A stretch of 35,963 bases of DNA, taken from assembly GCA_002412645.1 (NCBI GenBank), contig DHVL01000020.1, positions 1-35,963 on the forward strand, read 5' to 3'. The notes under the pieces are model-generated. The model was not told the DNA's origin. It ran no database searches and saw only the letters and a program-made list of their open reading frames with translations. This document shows, in pieces, positions 7,317 through 17,099 of this stretch; position 1 is the stretch's first letter; each line of letters begins with the position of its first letter. This stretch comes from Candidatus Dojkabacteria bacterium UBA5209 (GTDB taxonomy: Bacteria > Patescibacteriota > Dojkabacteria > SC72). The position numbers and the translations under genes were made by a program.

Positions 7317-8537
7317 ATGGAAAATAATTCCAGAAGAAATTACGGCTCAAATAGTCGTTACAACAGAAGAAGACCTTCGTATAGAAGCTCCTCATACAGC
7401 AATAGCAGAAGAGGTGGTGGATATAATAGAAGAGGTAGCACAATCAATGTTAACCAATTGATTGCTAAAGCAGTATATGAAGATTTACCAAGTATATATG
7501 TATTAGATCATAATCTCTTAGAGTTTAATCTAACAAAAGAGCTTAAGAAGAATATTACATACAAAAAATATACAAGCCCTACTAAGATTCAATATGAGGC
7601 AATACCTCATATATTGAATGGTAGAGATATCTTAGGTATGGCAAGCACAGGTTCAGGTAAAACTGCTGCTTTCTTAATACCAATGATAAACAAGGGAGTA
7701 CATGATAGAAGTCAGAGATTCCTAATAGTAGTACCTACTAGAGAATTAGCTATGCAAATTCAAGAGGAATTCATGCAGTTAGCTAGAAATACAGGTCTTA
7801 GATCTGTGTTAGTAATAGGAGGTAATAGTATAGGAGCACAAATAGGAATACTTAGAAGAGATCCCGATTTTGTTATTGCTACACCGGGAAGATTAAAAGA
7901 TTTAACAGAAAGAAAGGCCATCAACCTATCAAAAATAAATAATGTCGTTTTAGACGAAGTGGATAGGATGCTTGATATGGGTTTCATTGATGATATACGA
8001 TTTATAACTTCCCAGTTAAGTGATAATAAACAATCTCTCTTCTTCTCTGCAACTATGAATAGAAAGTCCGAAGAGATAGCAAACACACTACTTAAAAACC
8101 CTGTAAGGATAGAAGTAGAGAAACAATCTCCAGGAAAGAATGTAGATCAAGATGTTGTAAGATTAAAAGAGGGAGAAAACAAATTCAATGTACTTTGTGA
8201 ATATCTAAGCAAAGATGAATTTAAAAAGGTATTACTCTTTACAAGAACAAAGAGAGAAGCAGAGAATCTCTCTAGGAAGCTTTTTGACAAAGGAGTAAAA
8301 GTAAATGCATTACACGGAGATAAGAGACAAGCACAAAGAACAAGGATAATAGATGCCTTTAAAAAAGATAACCTTAATATACTAGTAGCTACAGATGTAG
8401 CATCAAGAGGATTGGACGTAAATAACATAACACACGTAATAAATTACGATATTCCAGAAAACTACGATGATTACATCCATAGAATTGGTAGAACAGGTAG
8501 AGCAGGTAAAAAAGGAATAGCACTTACCTTTGTTTAA
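7317..8537 (+). CDS. DEAD-box ATP-dependent RNA helicase (RhlE/DeaD-like)
   Basis: The protein has 406 residues. A 40-residue N-terminal tail rich in Arg, Ser, Gly and Tyr precedes the two RecA-like domains. Motifs seen in order: Q motif near SPTKIQYEAIP (about 87-97), Walker A ASTGSGKT (109-116), PTRELA, TPGRL, motif II DEVD (213-216), SAT (244-246), LLFTRTK, DVASRGLD, and HRIGRTGRAG near the end. It unwinds short RNA duplexes in ribosome assembly, translation or decay. Motif II reads DEVD instead of DEAD; Val at the third position should keep ATP hydrolysis. It lacks the usual long C-terminal extension, ending right after the core, so RNA targeting may rely on the N-terminal tail. Its stop overlaps the convergent gene by four bases. 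Confidence 0.93.
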   Translation: MENNSRRNYGSNSRYNRRRPSYRSSSYSNSRRGGGYNRRGSTINVNQLIAKAVYEDLPSIYVLDHNLLEFNLTKELKKNITYKKYTSPTKIQYEAIPHILNGRDILGMASTGSGKTAAFLIPMINKGVHDRSQRFLIVVPTRELAMQIQEEFMQLARNTGLRSVLVIGGNSIGAQIGILRRDPDFVIATPGRLKDLTERKAINLSKINNVVLDEVDRMLDMGFIDDIRFITSQLSDNKQSLFFSATMNRKSEEIANTLLKNPVRIEVEKQSPGKNVDQDVVRLKEGENKFNVLCEYLSKDEFKKVLLFTRTKREAENLSRKLFDKGVKVNALHGDKRQAQRTRIIDAFKKDNLNILVATDVASRGLDVNNITHVINYDIPENYDDYIHRIGRTGRAGKKGIALTFV

Positions 8538-9634
8538 ACGAAATATTTAAACATATACTCCACTAATTCATCAGAACCTTTAATAGGAGAAATGTAGGGC
8601 TGTACCTTCTTACTTAACAGTCCCCCTATCTCCTTTTCCATTAAAGCATACTTATTACCAACATACACAAAATTAGGATTTCTGAGTAAGTAATCTACAT
8701 TACCCCACTCCTGATATCCTACAGGTCGAGTAAAGATTGCTTTCTTACCCATTTTCTCTATCTCAAGTAAAGTAGCTGGTCCAGGCTTAGCAATTACTAA
8801 ATCTGAGATAGCAAAAAGATCTAATATATTAGAAGTATATCCTTTTACTACAACATTACTACAACATTTAAATATTTCAGAAAGATCACTCTTTAACCCT
8901 TCATCTCTTCCAGTGAGGATAATAAACTGATAACCAGAAGATTTAACAAAAGATATTAAATTCTTCACAATCTCTCTAGTAGCTAATCCACAACCAGTAA
9001 TAAGAATTGTTGGGATATTTTCTTTGAAAGAATACTCTGTAAAAATTTCTCTCTTTAGTTTTACTACTTCCTCTTCACTGTACTTCTTAATACGTCTTAA
9101 AGGATAGTAACCAGAAATATACTTACACTTACTACAGTACTTACTCAATATCTCCTCTACTTCAGGAATAGGACAAAAAATTAAATCTGAATTAATATCA
9201 GCCCACCATCTAGAAACAGAAAGAAGATCTGGAACAGTAATTACATATCTAAAATCATATTTTTCTTTACACTTACTAAGCACTGTTGCAACAGGAGCAT
9301 TGTTACATATTACTAAATCAGGATCTTTCTCTTTTAGCATCTTTAATGTTGGTTTTACCAAATATACCGTATTAAAAAAGATAGCTATCCTATTAACAAC
9401 CCCACTCCTATCTATCAACCAATATCCAATATTAAAAAGCTTCTCCACCAACCTATACCTACTAACTAGGTAATAGAAGTAATCATAGTTTTGGGTAAAC
9501 TTAGAGAGTTTAAAAATATCTACAATTTCAATATCTAAGCAAGAGTCTTTTCTTAGAAGGGCTGATTTAATAGCATTTGCACAAGCAATATGTCCTCCTC
9601 CTGCATCCCCTATCGCTATCAATATCTTTTTCAT
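8534..9634 (-). CDS. MGDG-synthase-like glycosyltransferase (GT28 family)
   Basis: The protein has 366 residues. The N-terminus MKKILIAIGDAGGGHIACANAI has the glycine-rich GGGH loop (12-15) of the MGDG synthase/MurG-like GT28 fold. The C-terminal half carries the nucleotide-sugar-binding pattern ILITGCG...KGYTSNILDLFAISDLVIAKPGPATLLEIEKMGKKAIF. Members transfer a hexose to diacylglycerol or GlcNAc to a lipid-linked precursor at the inner membrane face. The N-terminal helix region suggests an acylglycerol acceptor, so glycolipid synthesis is likely, but the substrate is not certain. No signal peptide is seen. The gene overlaps the convergent helicase by four bases at the shared TTAA. Confidence 0.78.
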   Translation of the reverse strand: MKKILIAIGDAGGGHIACANAIKSALLRKDSCLDIEIVDIFKLSKFTQNYDYFYYLVSRYRLVEKLFNIGYWLIDRSGVVNRIAIFFNTVYLVKPTLKMLKEKDPDLVICNNAPVATVLSKCKEKYDFRYVITVPDLLSVSRWWADINSDLIFCPIPEVEEILSKYCSKCKYISGYYPLRRIKKYSEEEVVKLKREIFTEYSFKENIPTILITGCGLATREIVKNLISFVKSSGYQFIILTGRDEGLKSDLSEIFKCCSNVVVKGYTSNILDLFAISDLVIAKPGPATLLEIEKMGKKAIFTRPVGYQEWGNVDYLLRNPNFVYVGNKYALMEKEIGGLLSKKVQPYISPIKGSDELVEYMFKYFV

Positions 9635-9644
9635 ATCTATGAGA

Positions 9645-9673
9645 ATTAGACCAAGAAAATCACTTTATTGCAA
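9645..9673 (-). promoter_or_regulatory. Promoter of the MGDG-synthase-like gene
   Basis: On the minus strand TTGCAA (9668-9673) and TCTAAT (9645-9650) are separated by exactly 17 bases. The -10 box ends 10 bases before the ATG at 9634, implying a 5' UTR of only a few nucleotides. Confidence 0.5.
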
Positions 9674-9713
9674 ATATCTTAATATATTGATATGTACTGA
9701 ATATTTTGATTAA

Positions 9714-10304
9714 ATGTATTTAGTGATAACTGCCAATATACAAACGATTAAAAATATATTTAAATACACCTTTATATATACAATCCTAGGTATATACTTA
9801 CTTTGTAGTAAAGATATATATGCACAAGACATTCTTTACACACCACATCCTAATCTAGACTATATTGCTGTTAACAATGATGTCGTTGGTAAAGATCAAG
9901 AAGGATTCTTGAAGATATATAAACAGGATACTGTTAAGATTGCTGGTATTGGTTCTCCCAATGATACCGTTAAAATCTCTTTTGATGAGTATGAATATAC
10001 TGCTCATATGGATGAATATGGTAATTGGTTTGTAGTTTTCTCTGTGCAAGATTTAGAAAAAGGTAGCTACCCTGTCTCTATTCAGTTTAATGATGGTAAA
10101 CAGGAGCATCTTAATACTTTAGTCATACAAGGTGGTGATACTATGCAAGTTAGTGATTACAGTACTCCTCAGGAAGATACAGAAGAGGTTGTAGAAGAGA
10201 AAGAAGGTTTCAATACGATGTATATACCTATTGCGATATCAATTCCTGTTTTACTCGTTATTGGAGCTTTTAGTGGTATGTATATATCTAAGAGGAAGAA
10301 GTAG
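9714..10304 (+). CDS. Membrane-anchored single Ig-like domain protein
   Basis: The protein has 196 residues. A hydrophobic signal region (about 15-37, ending IYAQ) precedes one bacterial Ig-like domain (about 70-140). Its strand pattern, VKIAGIGSPNDTVKISFD...AHMDEYGNWFVVF, resembles Big-type domains of surface adhesins. An acidic linker and a C-terminal membrane helix (about 171-190) ending in SKRKK follow. It sits five bases upstream of the giant FnIII protein and is surely co-transcribed with it. It could be an accessory or anchoring subunit for that protein; this is inferred from position only. Confidence 0.72.
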   Translation: MYLVITANIQTIKNIFKYTFIYTILGIYLLCSKDIYAQDILYTPHPNLDYIAVNNDVVGKDQEGFLKIYKQDTVKIAGIGSPNDTVKISFDEYEYTAHMDEYGNWFVVFSVQDLEKGSYPVSIQFNDGKQEHLNTLVIQGGDTMQVSDYSTPQEDTEEVVEEKEGFNTMYIPIAISIPVLLVIGAFSGMYISKRKK

Positions 10305-10309
10305 GGGTT

Positions 10310-13300
10310 ATGAATAAAAAGAAAGAAAATTTCTTGGTTTTAAAAATTGAGAGAAAAAAAATATTAAAATCTTTAGGAATAGTTCTCTTCGCGTTTTTCT
10401 TCTTTGGATATTTTGTTCTTGCCCAAAAAGATACAACACCTATTGCATATGCTGCTTGTAACTTAACATATTGTAAACAGCAGCCAAATGGTGCCTGTAC
10501 TGGTCCAAATGGATGCTTAGGAGATTGTCCTTGTGGAGGTAATCTCTACTGCTATTCGGGGTTTATATGTTGTGATAGGGGCCCTTGTATAAGCTGTGCG
10601 CCCCCCTCATGTGATGCTAATTATTCAGAAACATCAACCAGCTGTGGGTCATATAACGAAACATGTACAAAAAGGGATTGTCCAGGAGATGCTTGTGGTA
10701 CTAATACAAGAACCTGCTTCCTTGTTACCAAAACTGTTACATACAGTGCTAATGGGGGTAGTTGTAGTGTAGGTAGCCGTACTGTTTGTTACAATACCAC
10801 CTCTGCTTCTCCTGGCTGTACTAGAACAGGATACACATTAACTTCATATACACGTACATACCTAGAGTCAGGAGGAGGGGGAACCTTAAATACTTCTACA
10901 GGTGCCGTAACTAATGTTACTGGTCATCAAACAATACAGGCTAACTGGGCAATAAATACATATACAGTCTCATATCCTGGAAATGGAGGTACATGCGACC
11001 CAACATCTCGCGTAGTAAACTATGGCTCCGCTGCTGCTGCACCATCATGTACAAGAACGGGATATCATACAACAAGTTTTTCCATTACTAGTGGAGCTTG
11101 TGCTGGTACCTTCACTGCATCTACAGGAGCATGCAGTAGTGTTACACAAGCAATAACCATACAGCCTAACTGGGAATTAAGTAATCAAATACCAACTGCT
11201 CCAACAAATCTAAGAGTAGAAAATGCTGAAAATCCAGTAGGTATAACAGATACTACTCCAGAGTTTAAGGCTGAATTTCAAGACCCTGACATTGGAAATA
11301 CAGGTGTTTACTACCAAATACAAGTAAATACAAACTCTTCCTTTACTGGAACTACCATGTGGGACAGTGGTCAAACATCAATGCCTGCAACAGCGATAGG
11401 GGCATATAATAATCCTGACATAACATACGGTGCTACACCCCTTGCTCTAGATGGAGCTACCTACTACTGGAGGATTAGGTTTACAGACAACAATGGTGGT
11501 GTGGGAGCCTGGTCTGCTACTGCGAACTTTAAGATGAACAGTACACCTGGGCAACCATCAGGACTACAAGCAGAAGGAGCAAGCAACCCAATTGGCGTCA
11601 CAAATACAACACCCGAGTTTAGTGCAATTTTTAATGACTCAGATACAGGAGATACAGCCACTTACTATGAAATAGAGGTAAATACCAATTCCTCATTTAC
11701 TGGAACTGTAATGTGGGACAGTGGACAAACATCAATGACTGCTCTTGCAATTGGCTCTAGATCACCGGAGATCTCATATGCTGGAACAGCTTTAAGCTTA
11801 GATGGTACCACATACTACTGGAGAATTAGATTTACAGATAACAGAGGGACTGTAGGAGCTTGGTCTGCTACTGCTAACTTCACTATGAATACTCCGCCAT
11901 CAGCACCAACATCTCTACTTACTGAAGGAGTAAGTAATCCAACCAGAGTCATAGACACATATCCAGAATTTAGTGCAATATTTAATGACCCTAACGGAAG
12001 TGATACAGCAACAAAATATGATTTAGATGTAAATACCAATTCCTCCTTTACGGGAACAATGGTATGGAGTGCAAGTGATATACCAATGAGTGCAGTTTCC
12101 AATGGTGCTAGAACAGCAGATATCTCATATGCAGGTTCTACCCTTTCTTTAAATGGTACTACCTACTACTGGAGAATTAGATTTACTGACAATTACGGAA
12201 CTAAGGGAGTATGGTCTTCTACTGCTAATTTTAGAATGAATACACCTCCTAATGTACCAGGTTCGCTACAAACAGATGGGCAGATTAACCCAACGGGAAT
12301 TACCGATACAACTCCAATATTTAGTGCTCTACATACAGATCCAGATACAGATAGTGCAACACACTACCAAATACAAGTAAATACAAACTCTTCATTTACA
12401 GGGACTGTAATGTGGGAGAGTAACCAAACAGCAATGAGTACTACTGCGAACAACAGTAGAACTCCAGATATTACCTACAACGGTACTTCCCTTACCTTAG
12501 ACGGCTCTACCTACTACTGGAGAATGAGAGTATGGGACAGTAGTGGTACAGCAAGTGGATGGTCTGATACTGCTAACTTCCAAATGAATACAACTCCAGA
12601 TCAACCATATCAACTTCAAACAAACGGGTTAGAGGACCCTACTGCTTTACAAGATTTAACACCTGAATTTAGTGCAATATTTAATGATTCAGATATTTCT
12701 GATACAGCTACACATTACGAAGTAGAGGTTAATATAAATAATACATTTAGCGGAACTGTGATGTGGGATAGTAATAAGACGATATTTACTACTCCAGTAG
12801 TAAATGGAGGTAGAAGTGAACAGATACTGTACCAAGGAATACCATTAGAACAAAATGGTCAAACATTCTACTGGAGAATTAGATTGTGGGATTCAAATGA
12901 CACTCCAAGTGCATGGTCTCCTACTGCATCCTTTAGAATGTTAGATATTCCAGGAGCTGCTACAAATTTAACAGCAGTAGCTCTCTCTACCACATCAATA
13001 AGGTGGGAATTTGAGGATAATGCAACAGGAGAAGAGGGAGTAATGCTGTATGATGAAACAGATACTTTACAAAAAATCTGCATTGGTGAAAACCTTACCT
13101 TCTGTGTAGAAGAAAATCTAGATGAAAATACACAATATACAAGATATGCAGTTATTTACAACAGTGAAGCAGAAAGCCAACCATCTAATAGTGACAGTAT
13201 ATATACATTAATATCTACTCCTACACTACTTTTCTCTGGAGTAAAAACTGATACCTCAATTGGACTACTAAGTTCACAACCAGCAAACTCAGGAGAGCTT

Positions 13301-16300
13301 TACTTTGACTGTGTAGAAGGATGTGGAGACAATATTAATGTATGGACTTTAGACAATAATCCAACAGTTACTGCCTTACAAAACAACACCCCATATACCT
13401 TTAGAGTAAAAGCTAGAAATGGAGACAACGTAGAAAGTGCATACTCAGGCTCAACAATGATATATACCCAAACTCCAGTACCAACTCTTTCTGCAGGAGC
13501 TCTCTCTACTACATCAATCTCTCTTACTGCTTTGGGAGTAAACAATCTTTCTACAGGAGACTCTGGACTTTACTTTGAATGTACAGGTACAAGTTGTAAT
13601 AGTGGTATACAAGAATGGATTAAATCTACATCAGATGCAGTGATAGGTCTACAACCAAATACACAGTATACATTTAGAGTAAAAGCTAGAAACTTTGATG
13701 CTCAAGAAAGTGCTTACTCAACGGAGATAACAAAATATACACTAGCAGAGATACCATCACTTACCGATGTACACGCTACAAGCAGTACACAAATTTCTCT
13801 TAGAATATTAAGCGGCCTTAATCCATCTAATACAGAATTTTTAGTACAGGAAACAGTGACAGGTAAATACGTAAACCTAACAACAGGAGAACTACAACCT
13901 ACAGAAGATTGGCAATTAAATGGTACTCCCATTACAATCTCAGGACTTAATTCTGGTACCACATATACTTTCAAAGTAAAAGCTAGAAATGGAGAAAATA
14001 TTGAAAGTGACTTCTCCTCTTCTGCTTCTGCAACAACACTACTTTCATCAATTACAGCACTTACACCACAAGTAGATTCTAGTTCCCAAATTACTTGGAA
14101 GATATCTAGTCCTCAAGACAGTATCCTTGGAATTAAACTGTATGACAATGATGGGACTTTACTTAAAACATGTGTAGGAAGTGATATAACGGAGTGTACA
14201 GAGTCCTCTCTTTCTCCAAACACAACATATACAAGAAAATTTAGGGTATACAACAGTATTGCAGAGAGTGAATTTAGTAACAGTGTACCAGCAACTACAT
14301 TTGCTAATGTACCTGCTTTTGAAAGTATCTCTACTCAAGATTACACATCTGAGAGTGTTCTTTTGAAAGTAGATGTCAATGGTAATCCCTCTAATACTAC
14401 ATATTTAATTGTAGAAGAGAATACTAATAGATATTTCAATTCTGATATTGGGATATTACAAAATGATCCATACTACTCTACATATACTCAATTGGAAGAA
14501 AGTGAAGGAGCAACTGTGTACGGTCTCTCTCCAAACTCTGTTTACAGTTTTAAGATTAAGGCATTAAATTCTGATTCGGTAGAAAGTGCATACAGCTCGG
14601 CATTAGGATTTACTACTTTAGCAGCACAGCCAAGTGTAGTTTCTGTAAATGCAGTAGATAGTAGTAGCGTAAAAGTACTAATTAGTAATGGAGAGAACCA
14701 CTCTCTTACACAGTTTAGTCTAATTGAAACAAAGAGTAATCTTAATGTAAATAGTGGGACTAAGGTACTTGATACCAATGTACAATGGAAGCCATATCAA
14801 GACTTCGGTGGTAGTAGCGGTATAATACTTTCTAATCTACAACCTAATACACAATACTCATTCTGTGTAAAAGCAAGAAATTCTGAAAATATTGAAACAG
14901 GTTGTTCACAAGTAGTTTCTGCATATACATATGCTAAGAGTGCTTCACTAAGTACAAGAGTGGTTAACTCCTCAAGTATTGAAGTAAATGTAAACAAGAA
15001 TGGCAATCCTACAAATACTAGATATCAAATAATGGATACATTAACTAATGGGAATATTGATAACGATGGGAAATTTACAAGTAGTACAGTTTTACACAGT
15101 GACAGTAGAGTAAGTAGTAATTTCTTAATTACAAACTTACCTCCTAATACTACCTACTCCTTTAAGATTAGATCTGTTAACAGCGATACTTTGTATTCTG
15201 GATGGTCAGAGAATATCACAGTCACAACATGGGCAAATTCACCAAAAGACTTAGTTTTTGAAATAGTGGGAGGAAGTAGTGCAAGACTTAAGTTTGATAG
15301 GAATGGGAACCCATCTTCTACTAGATATGCAATACAAGAAAGTAATACTGGAAAATATGTAGACTACACAACCTCAAAATTGGTAGATAATGTGGTATGG
15401 GGTACATATACCTCTTGGGGTAATACTAATGGATTACTTATAACTTCACTTGATCCTGGGGCTCAATATCTATTTAGAATAAAGGCAATAAACAGTGCAA
15501 ATGTTGAAACAAACTTTGTAGAGGGTAATACAGGTAAAACATATTCGATAATATTGAATAAACCAGAGAGTATTAATACTGTATTAGCAGATAACACAAT
15601 TGTTGATGTAAGTAATATAGATGGAGCACAAACAGGAGAACAGAATATAAGAATCCTACAGGATGAATATATTGTTGCTGACATACCAATCTCTTTTGAA
15701 CAGAATAGAGATTGGAGTAATGTAATAATAGAGACTTCAATATTAGAAGGAAAAACTGTCATCAAATTAGATGATTCCCATGGTCTTACTGATAGCTTTA
15801 CAATGTATGTTGTAAAGAATGAAAAAGATAATAGCTTTAGAATATGCCCTCAAGCAAAGAGCTTGGAAGAAGTAAGTCCTACCTGTCCTCAAGGAGTCCT
15901 GTATACAGGAACTTTCCCAAAGAAATTAAAAGTTGAAAAAGAAGATGTGACAGTCTCACAAGCAGCAATCTCTGGAGTGACATACTGGATTGCGGATGGT
16001 ATTACAGGTACTGGGGGACAGGGAGAATATATTGAAGAGAGGAAACTAATTCCTACAACTAATTTTGTATCTCGTATTACTCAGTCTGTAGAAGGAGTTG
16101 TGACAACAGCCATGGACAGACTAGAAAATACAGCTTTAGGGAATATACCACAAGAGAATTTAACTACTGTTTCTGCAACAGCAACAGCAGTAACAGTTAC
16201 TGTTGGTTTAGCATCCCTACTCTCAGGTATGAGCCAAGTAGGATACGGTATCTCCCAGGTTGTTATCAATATTTTTAGTACTCTTGGTTTTAGAAGAAAG

Positions 16301-17068
16301 AGACATAGTGCGGGATATATATATGATTCAATTACAAGAGCACCAATACAGCAGGCAATAGTTAGAATATATGATCTTTCAAAGAAATTAATAGATACAA
16401 GTGTGACAGATGGATATGGATACTTTAGAACATCTGTACCTTCTGGAGAGTATATTTTGGATATTAAGAAAAGAGATTATACATTCCCATCATCTCTAAT
16501 ACTTGGCAAAGAGGATTACCCATTAACAGATATATATCATGGTGAAAAGATTTATATTAAAGAGGGAGATACGAATATTGTAGTACCTCTCGACCCAGAG
16601 ACAGATATTTCTACAAAGAGAATAGTTACAATATTTAGAAGTCTCTTTTCTTCTCTACTTCCAATATTAAACATTGTACTTTTTGTAGGAGGAGCATTAG
16701 TAGCTTTGTATGTATATCAGAAAGATAGTAATTTAGTAAATCTCTTAATCTTACTTCTTTACATACCTACTACATATCTTGTACTAAAAAATATCTTCAA
16801 CCTTAGGGAGAGATATGGGAAGGTAGAATATACAGATGGTAAACCAGCAGTAAACATCACTCTACATCTTAAAGAGAAAGACTTTGACAAGGTTGTAGCA
16901 AAAAGAGTTACAGATAGTAAGGGTAGATACTCTTTTGATATTTTGGAGAAGGGTGAATATGTAATAGAGAGTGCAGATACAGGGATAAAGATTGTAGATG
17001 GAGAAGTACAAATTCTTGCAAAGAAAAAAGAAAGTGTATATAATAGGCTTATAGTAGAGAAAGTATAG
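10310..17068 (+). CDS. Giant InlB-repeat/fibronectin-III surface protein with C-terminal membrane module
   Basis: The protein has 2252 residues. Order: an N-terminal hydrophobic signal or anchor (about 19-39); a Cys-rich region (about 46-130, many CxxC-like pairs); two InlB/Listeria-Bacteroides-type repeats (about 140-290, VTYSANGGSC...GYTLT...ANW); five long FnIII-like units (about 297-880, ~117 residues each with FTGT.MWDS and YYWRIRFTD); then about ten shorter FnIII units with YTFRVKARN...ESAYS; a membrane helix near 1965; a carboxypeptidase-regulatory-like domain (GYIYDSITRAPIQQAIVRIYD); two more helices; and a second such domain. Topology places the FnIII part outside and both regulatory-like domains inside. 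The likely role is adhesion or contact with other cells, which is inferred. The last ~300 residues are paralogous to the protein at 28179-30257. Confidence 0.85.
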   Translation: MNKKKENFLVLKIERKKILKSLGIVLFAFFFFGYFVLAQKDTTPIAYAACNLTYCKQQPNGACTGPNGCLGDCPCGGNLYCYSGFICCDRGPCISCAPPSCDANYSETSTSCGSYNETCTKRDCPGDACGTNTRTCFLVTKTVTYSANGGSCSVGSRTVCYNTTSASPGCTRTGYTLTSYTRTYLESGGGGTLNTSTGAVTNVTGHQTIQANWAINTYTVSYPGNGGTCDPTSRVVNYGSAAAAPSCTRTGYHTTSFSITSGACAGTFTASTGACSSVTQAITIQPNWELSNQIPTAPTNLRVENAENPVGITDTTPEFKAEFQDPDIGNTGVYYQIQVNTNSSFTGTTMWDSGQTSMPATAIGAYNNPDITYGATPLALDGATYYWRIRFTDNNGGVGAWSATANFKMNSTPGQPSGLQAEGASNPIGVTNTTPEFSAIFNDSDTGDTATYYEIEVNTNSSFTGTVMWDSGQTSMTALAIGSRSPEISYAGTALSLDGTTYYWRIRFTDNRGTVGAWSATANFTMNTPPSAPTSLLTEGVSNPTRVIDTYPEFSAIFNDPNGSDTATKYDLDVNTNSSFTGTMVWSASDIPMSAVSNGARTADISYAGSTLSLNGTTYYWRIRFTDNYGTKGVWSSTANFRMNTPPNVPGSLQTDGQINPTGITDTTPIFSALHTDPDTDSATHYQIQVNTNSSFTGTVMWESNQTAMSTTANNSRTPDITYNGTSLTLDGSTYYWRMRVWDSSGTASGWSDTANFQMNTTPDQPYQLQTNGLEDPTALQDLTPEFSAIFNDSDISDTATHYEVEVNINNTFSGTVMWDSNKTIFTTPVVNGGRSEQILYQGIPLEQNGQTFYWRIRLWDSNDTPSAWSPTASFRMLDIPGAATNLTAVALSTTSIRWEFEDNATGEEGVMLYDETDTLQKICIGENLTFCVEENLDENTQYTRYAVIYNSEAESQPSNSDSIYTLISTPTLLFSGVKTDTSIGLLSSQPANSGELYFDCVEGCGDNINVWTLDNNPTVTALQNNTPYTFRVKARNGDNVESAYSGSTMIYTQTPVPTLSAGALSTTSISLTALGVNNLSTGDSGLYFECTGTSCNSGIQEWIKSTSDAVIGLQPNTQYTFRVKARNFDAQESAYSTEITKYTLAEIPSLTDVHATSSTQISLRILSGLNPSNTEFLVQETVTGKYVNLTTGELQPTEDWQLNGTPITISGLNSGTTYTFKVKARNGENIESDFSSSASATTLLSSITALTPQVDSSSQITWKISSPQDSILGIKLYDNDGTLLKTCVGSDITECTESSLSPNTTYTRKFRVYNSIAESEFSNSVPATTFANVPAFESISTQDYTSESVLLKVDVNGNPSNTTYLIVEENTNRYFNSDIGILQNDPYYSTYTQLEESEGATVYGLSPNSVYSFKIKALNSDSVESAYSSALGFTTLAAQPSVVSVNAVDSSSVKVLISNGENHSLTQFSLIETKSNLNVNSGTKVLDTNVQWKPYQDFGGSSGIILSNLQPNTQYSFCVKARNSENIETGCSQVVSAYTYAKSASLSTRVVNSSSIEVNVNKNGNPTNTRYQIMDTLTNGNIDNDGKFTSSTVLHSDSRVSSNFLITNLPPNTTYSFKIRSVNSDTLYSGWSENITVTTWANSPKDLVFEIVGGSSARLKFDRNGNPSSTRYAIQESNTGKYVDYTTSKLVDNVVWGTYTSWGNTNGLLITSLDPGAQYLFRIKAINSANVETNFVEGNTGKTYSIILNKPESINTVLADNTIVDVSNIDGAQTGEQNIRILQDEYIVADIPISFEQNRDWSNVIIETSILEGKTVIKLDDSHGLTDSFTMYVVKNEKDNSFRICPQAKSLEEVSPTCPQGVLYTGTFPKKLKVEKEDVTVSQAAISGVTYWIADGITGTGGQGEYIEERKLIPTTNFVSRITQSVEGVVTTAMDRLENTALGNIPQENLTTVSATATAVTVTVGLASLLSGMSQVGYGISQVVINIFSTLGFRRKRHSAGYIYDSITRAPIQQAIVRIYDLSKKLIDTSVTDGYGYFRTSVPSGEYILDIKKRDYTFPSSLILGKEDYPLTDIYHGEKIYIKEGDTNIVVPLDPETDISTKRIVTIFRSLFSSLLPILNIVLFVGGALVALYVYQKDSNLVNLLILLLYIPTTYLVLKNIFNLRERYGKVEYTDGKPAVNITLHLKEKDFDKVVAKRVTDSKGRYSFDILEKGEYVIESADTGIKIVDGEVQILAKKKESVYNRLIVEKV
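11190..12945 (+). repeat. Five ~350-bp tandem repeats encoding long FnIII-like units
   Basis: Five consecutive units start near 11192, 11552, 11900, 12251 and 12599. They share phrases such as TACTACTGGAGAATTAGA and TTTAGTGCAATATTTAATGA. Similarity is high between neighbouring units, so the array probably expands and contracts by recombination and may be difficult to assemble. Confidence 0.75.
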
Positions 17069-17099
17069 TTAATCGTTAAACTCAACACATACTAAATAC

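Noticed and set aside
11190..12945. CRISPR array or satellite DNA
   Set aside because: The ~350-bp repeats are in frame and encode FnIII-like units. There is no short repeat-spacer pattern anywhere in the window.
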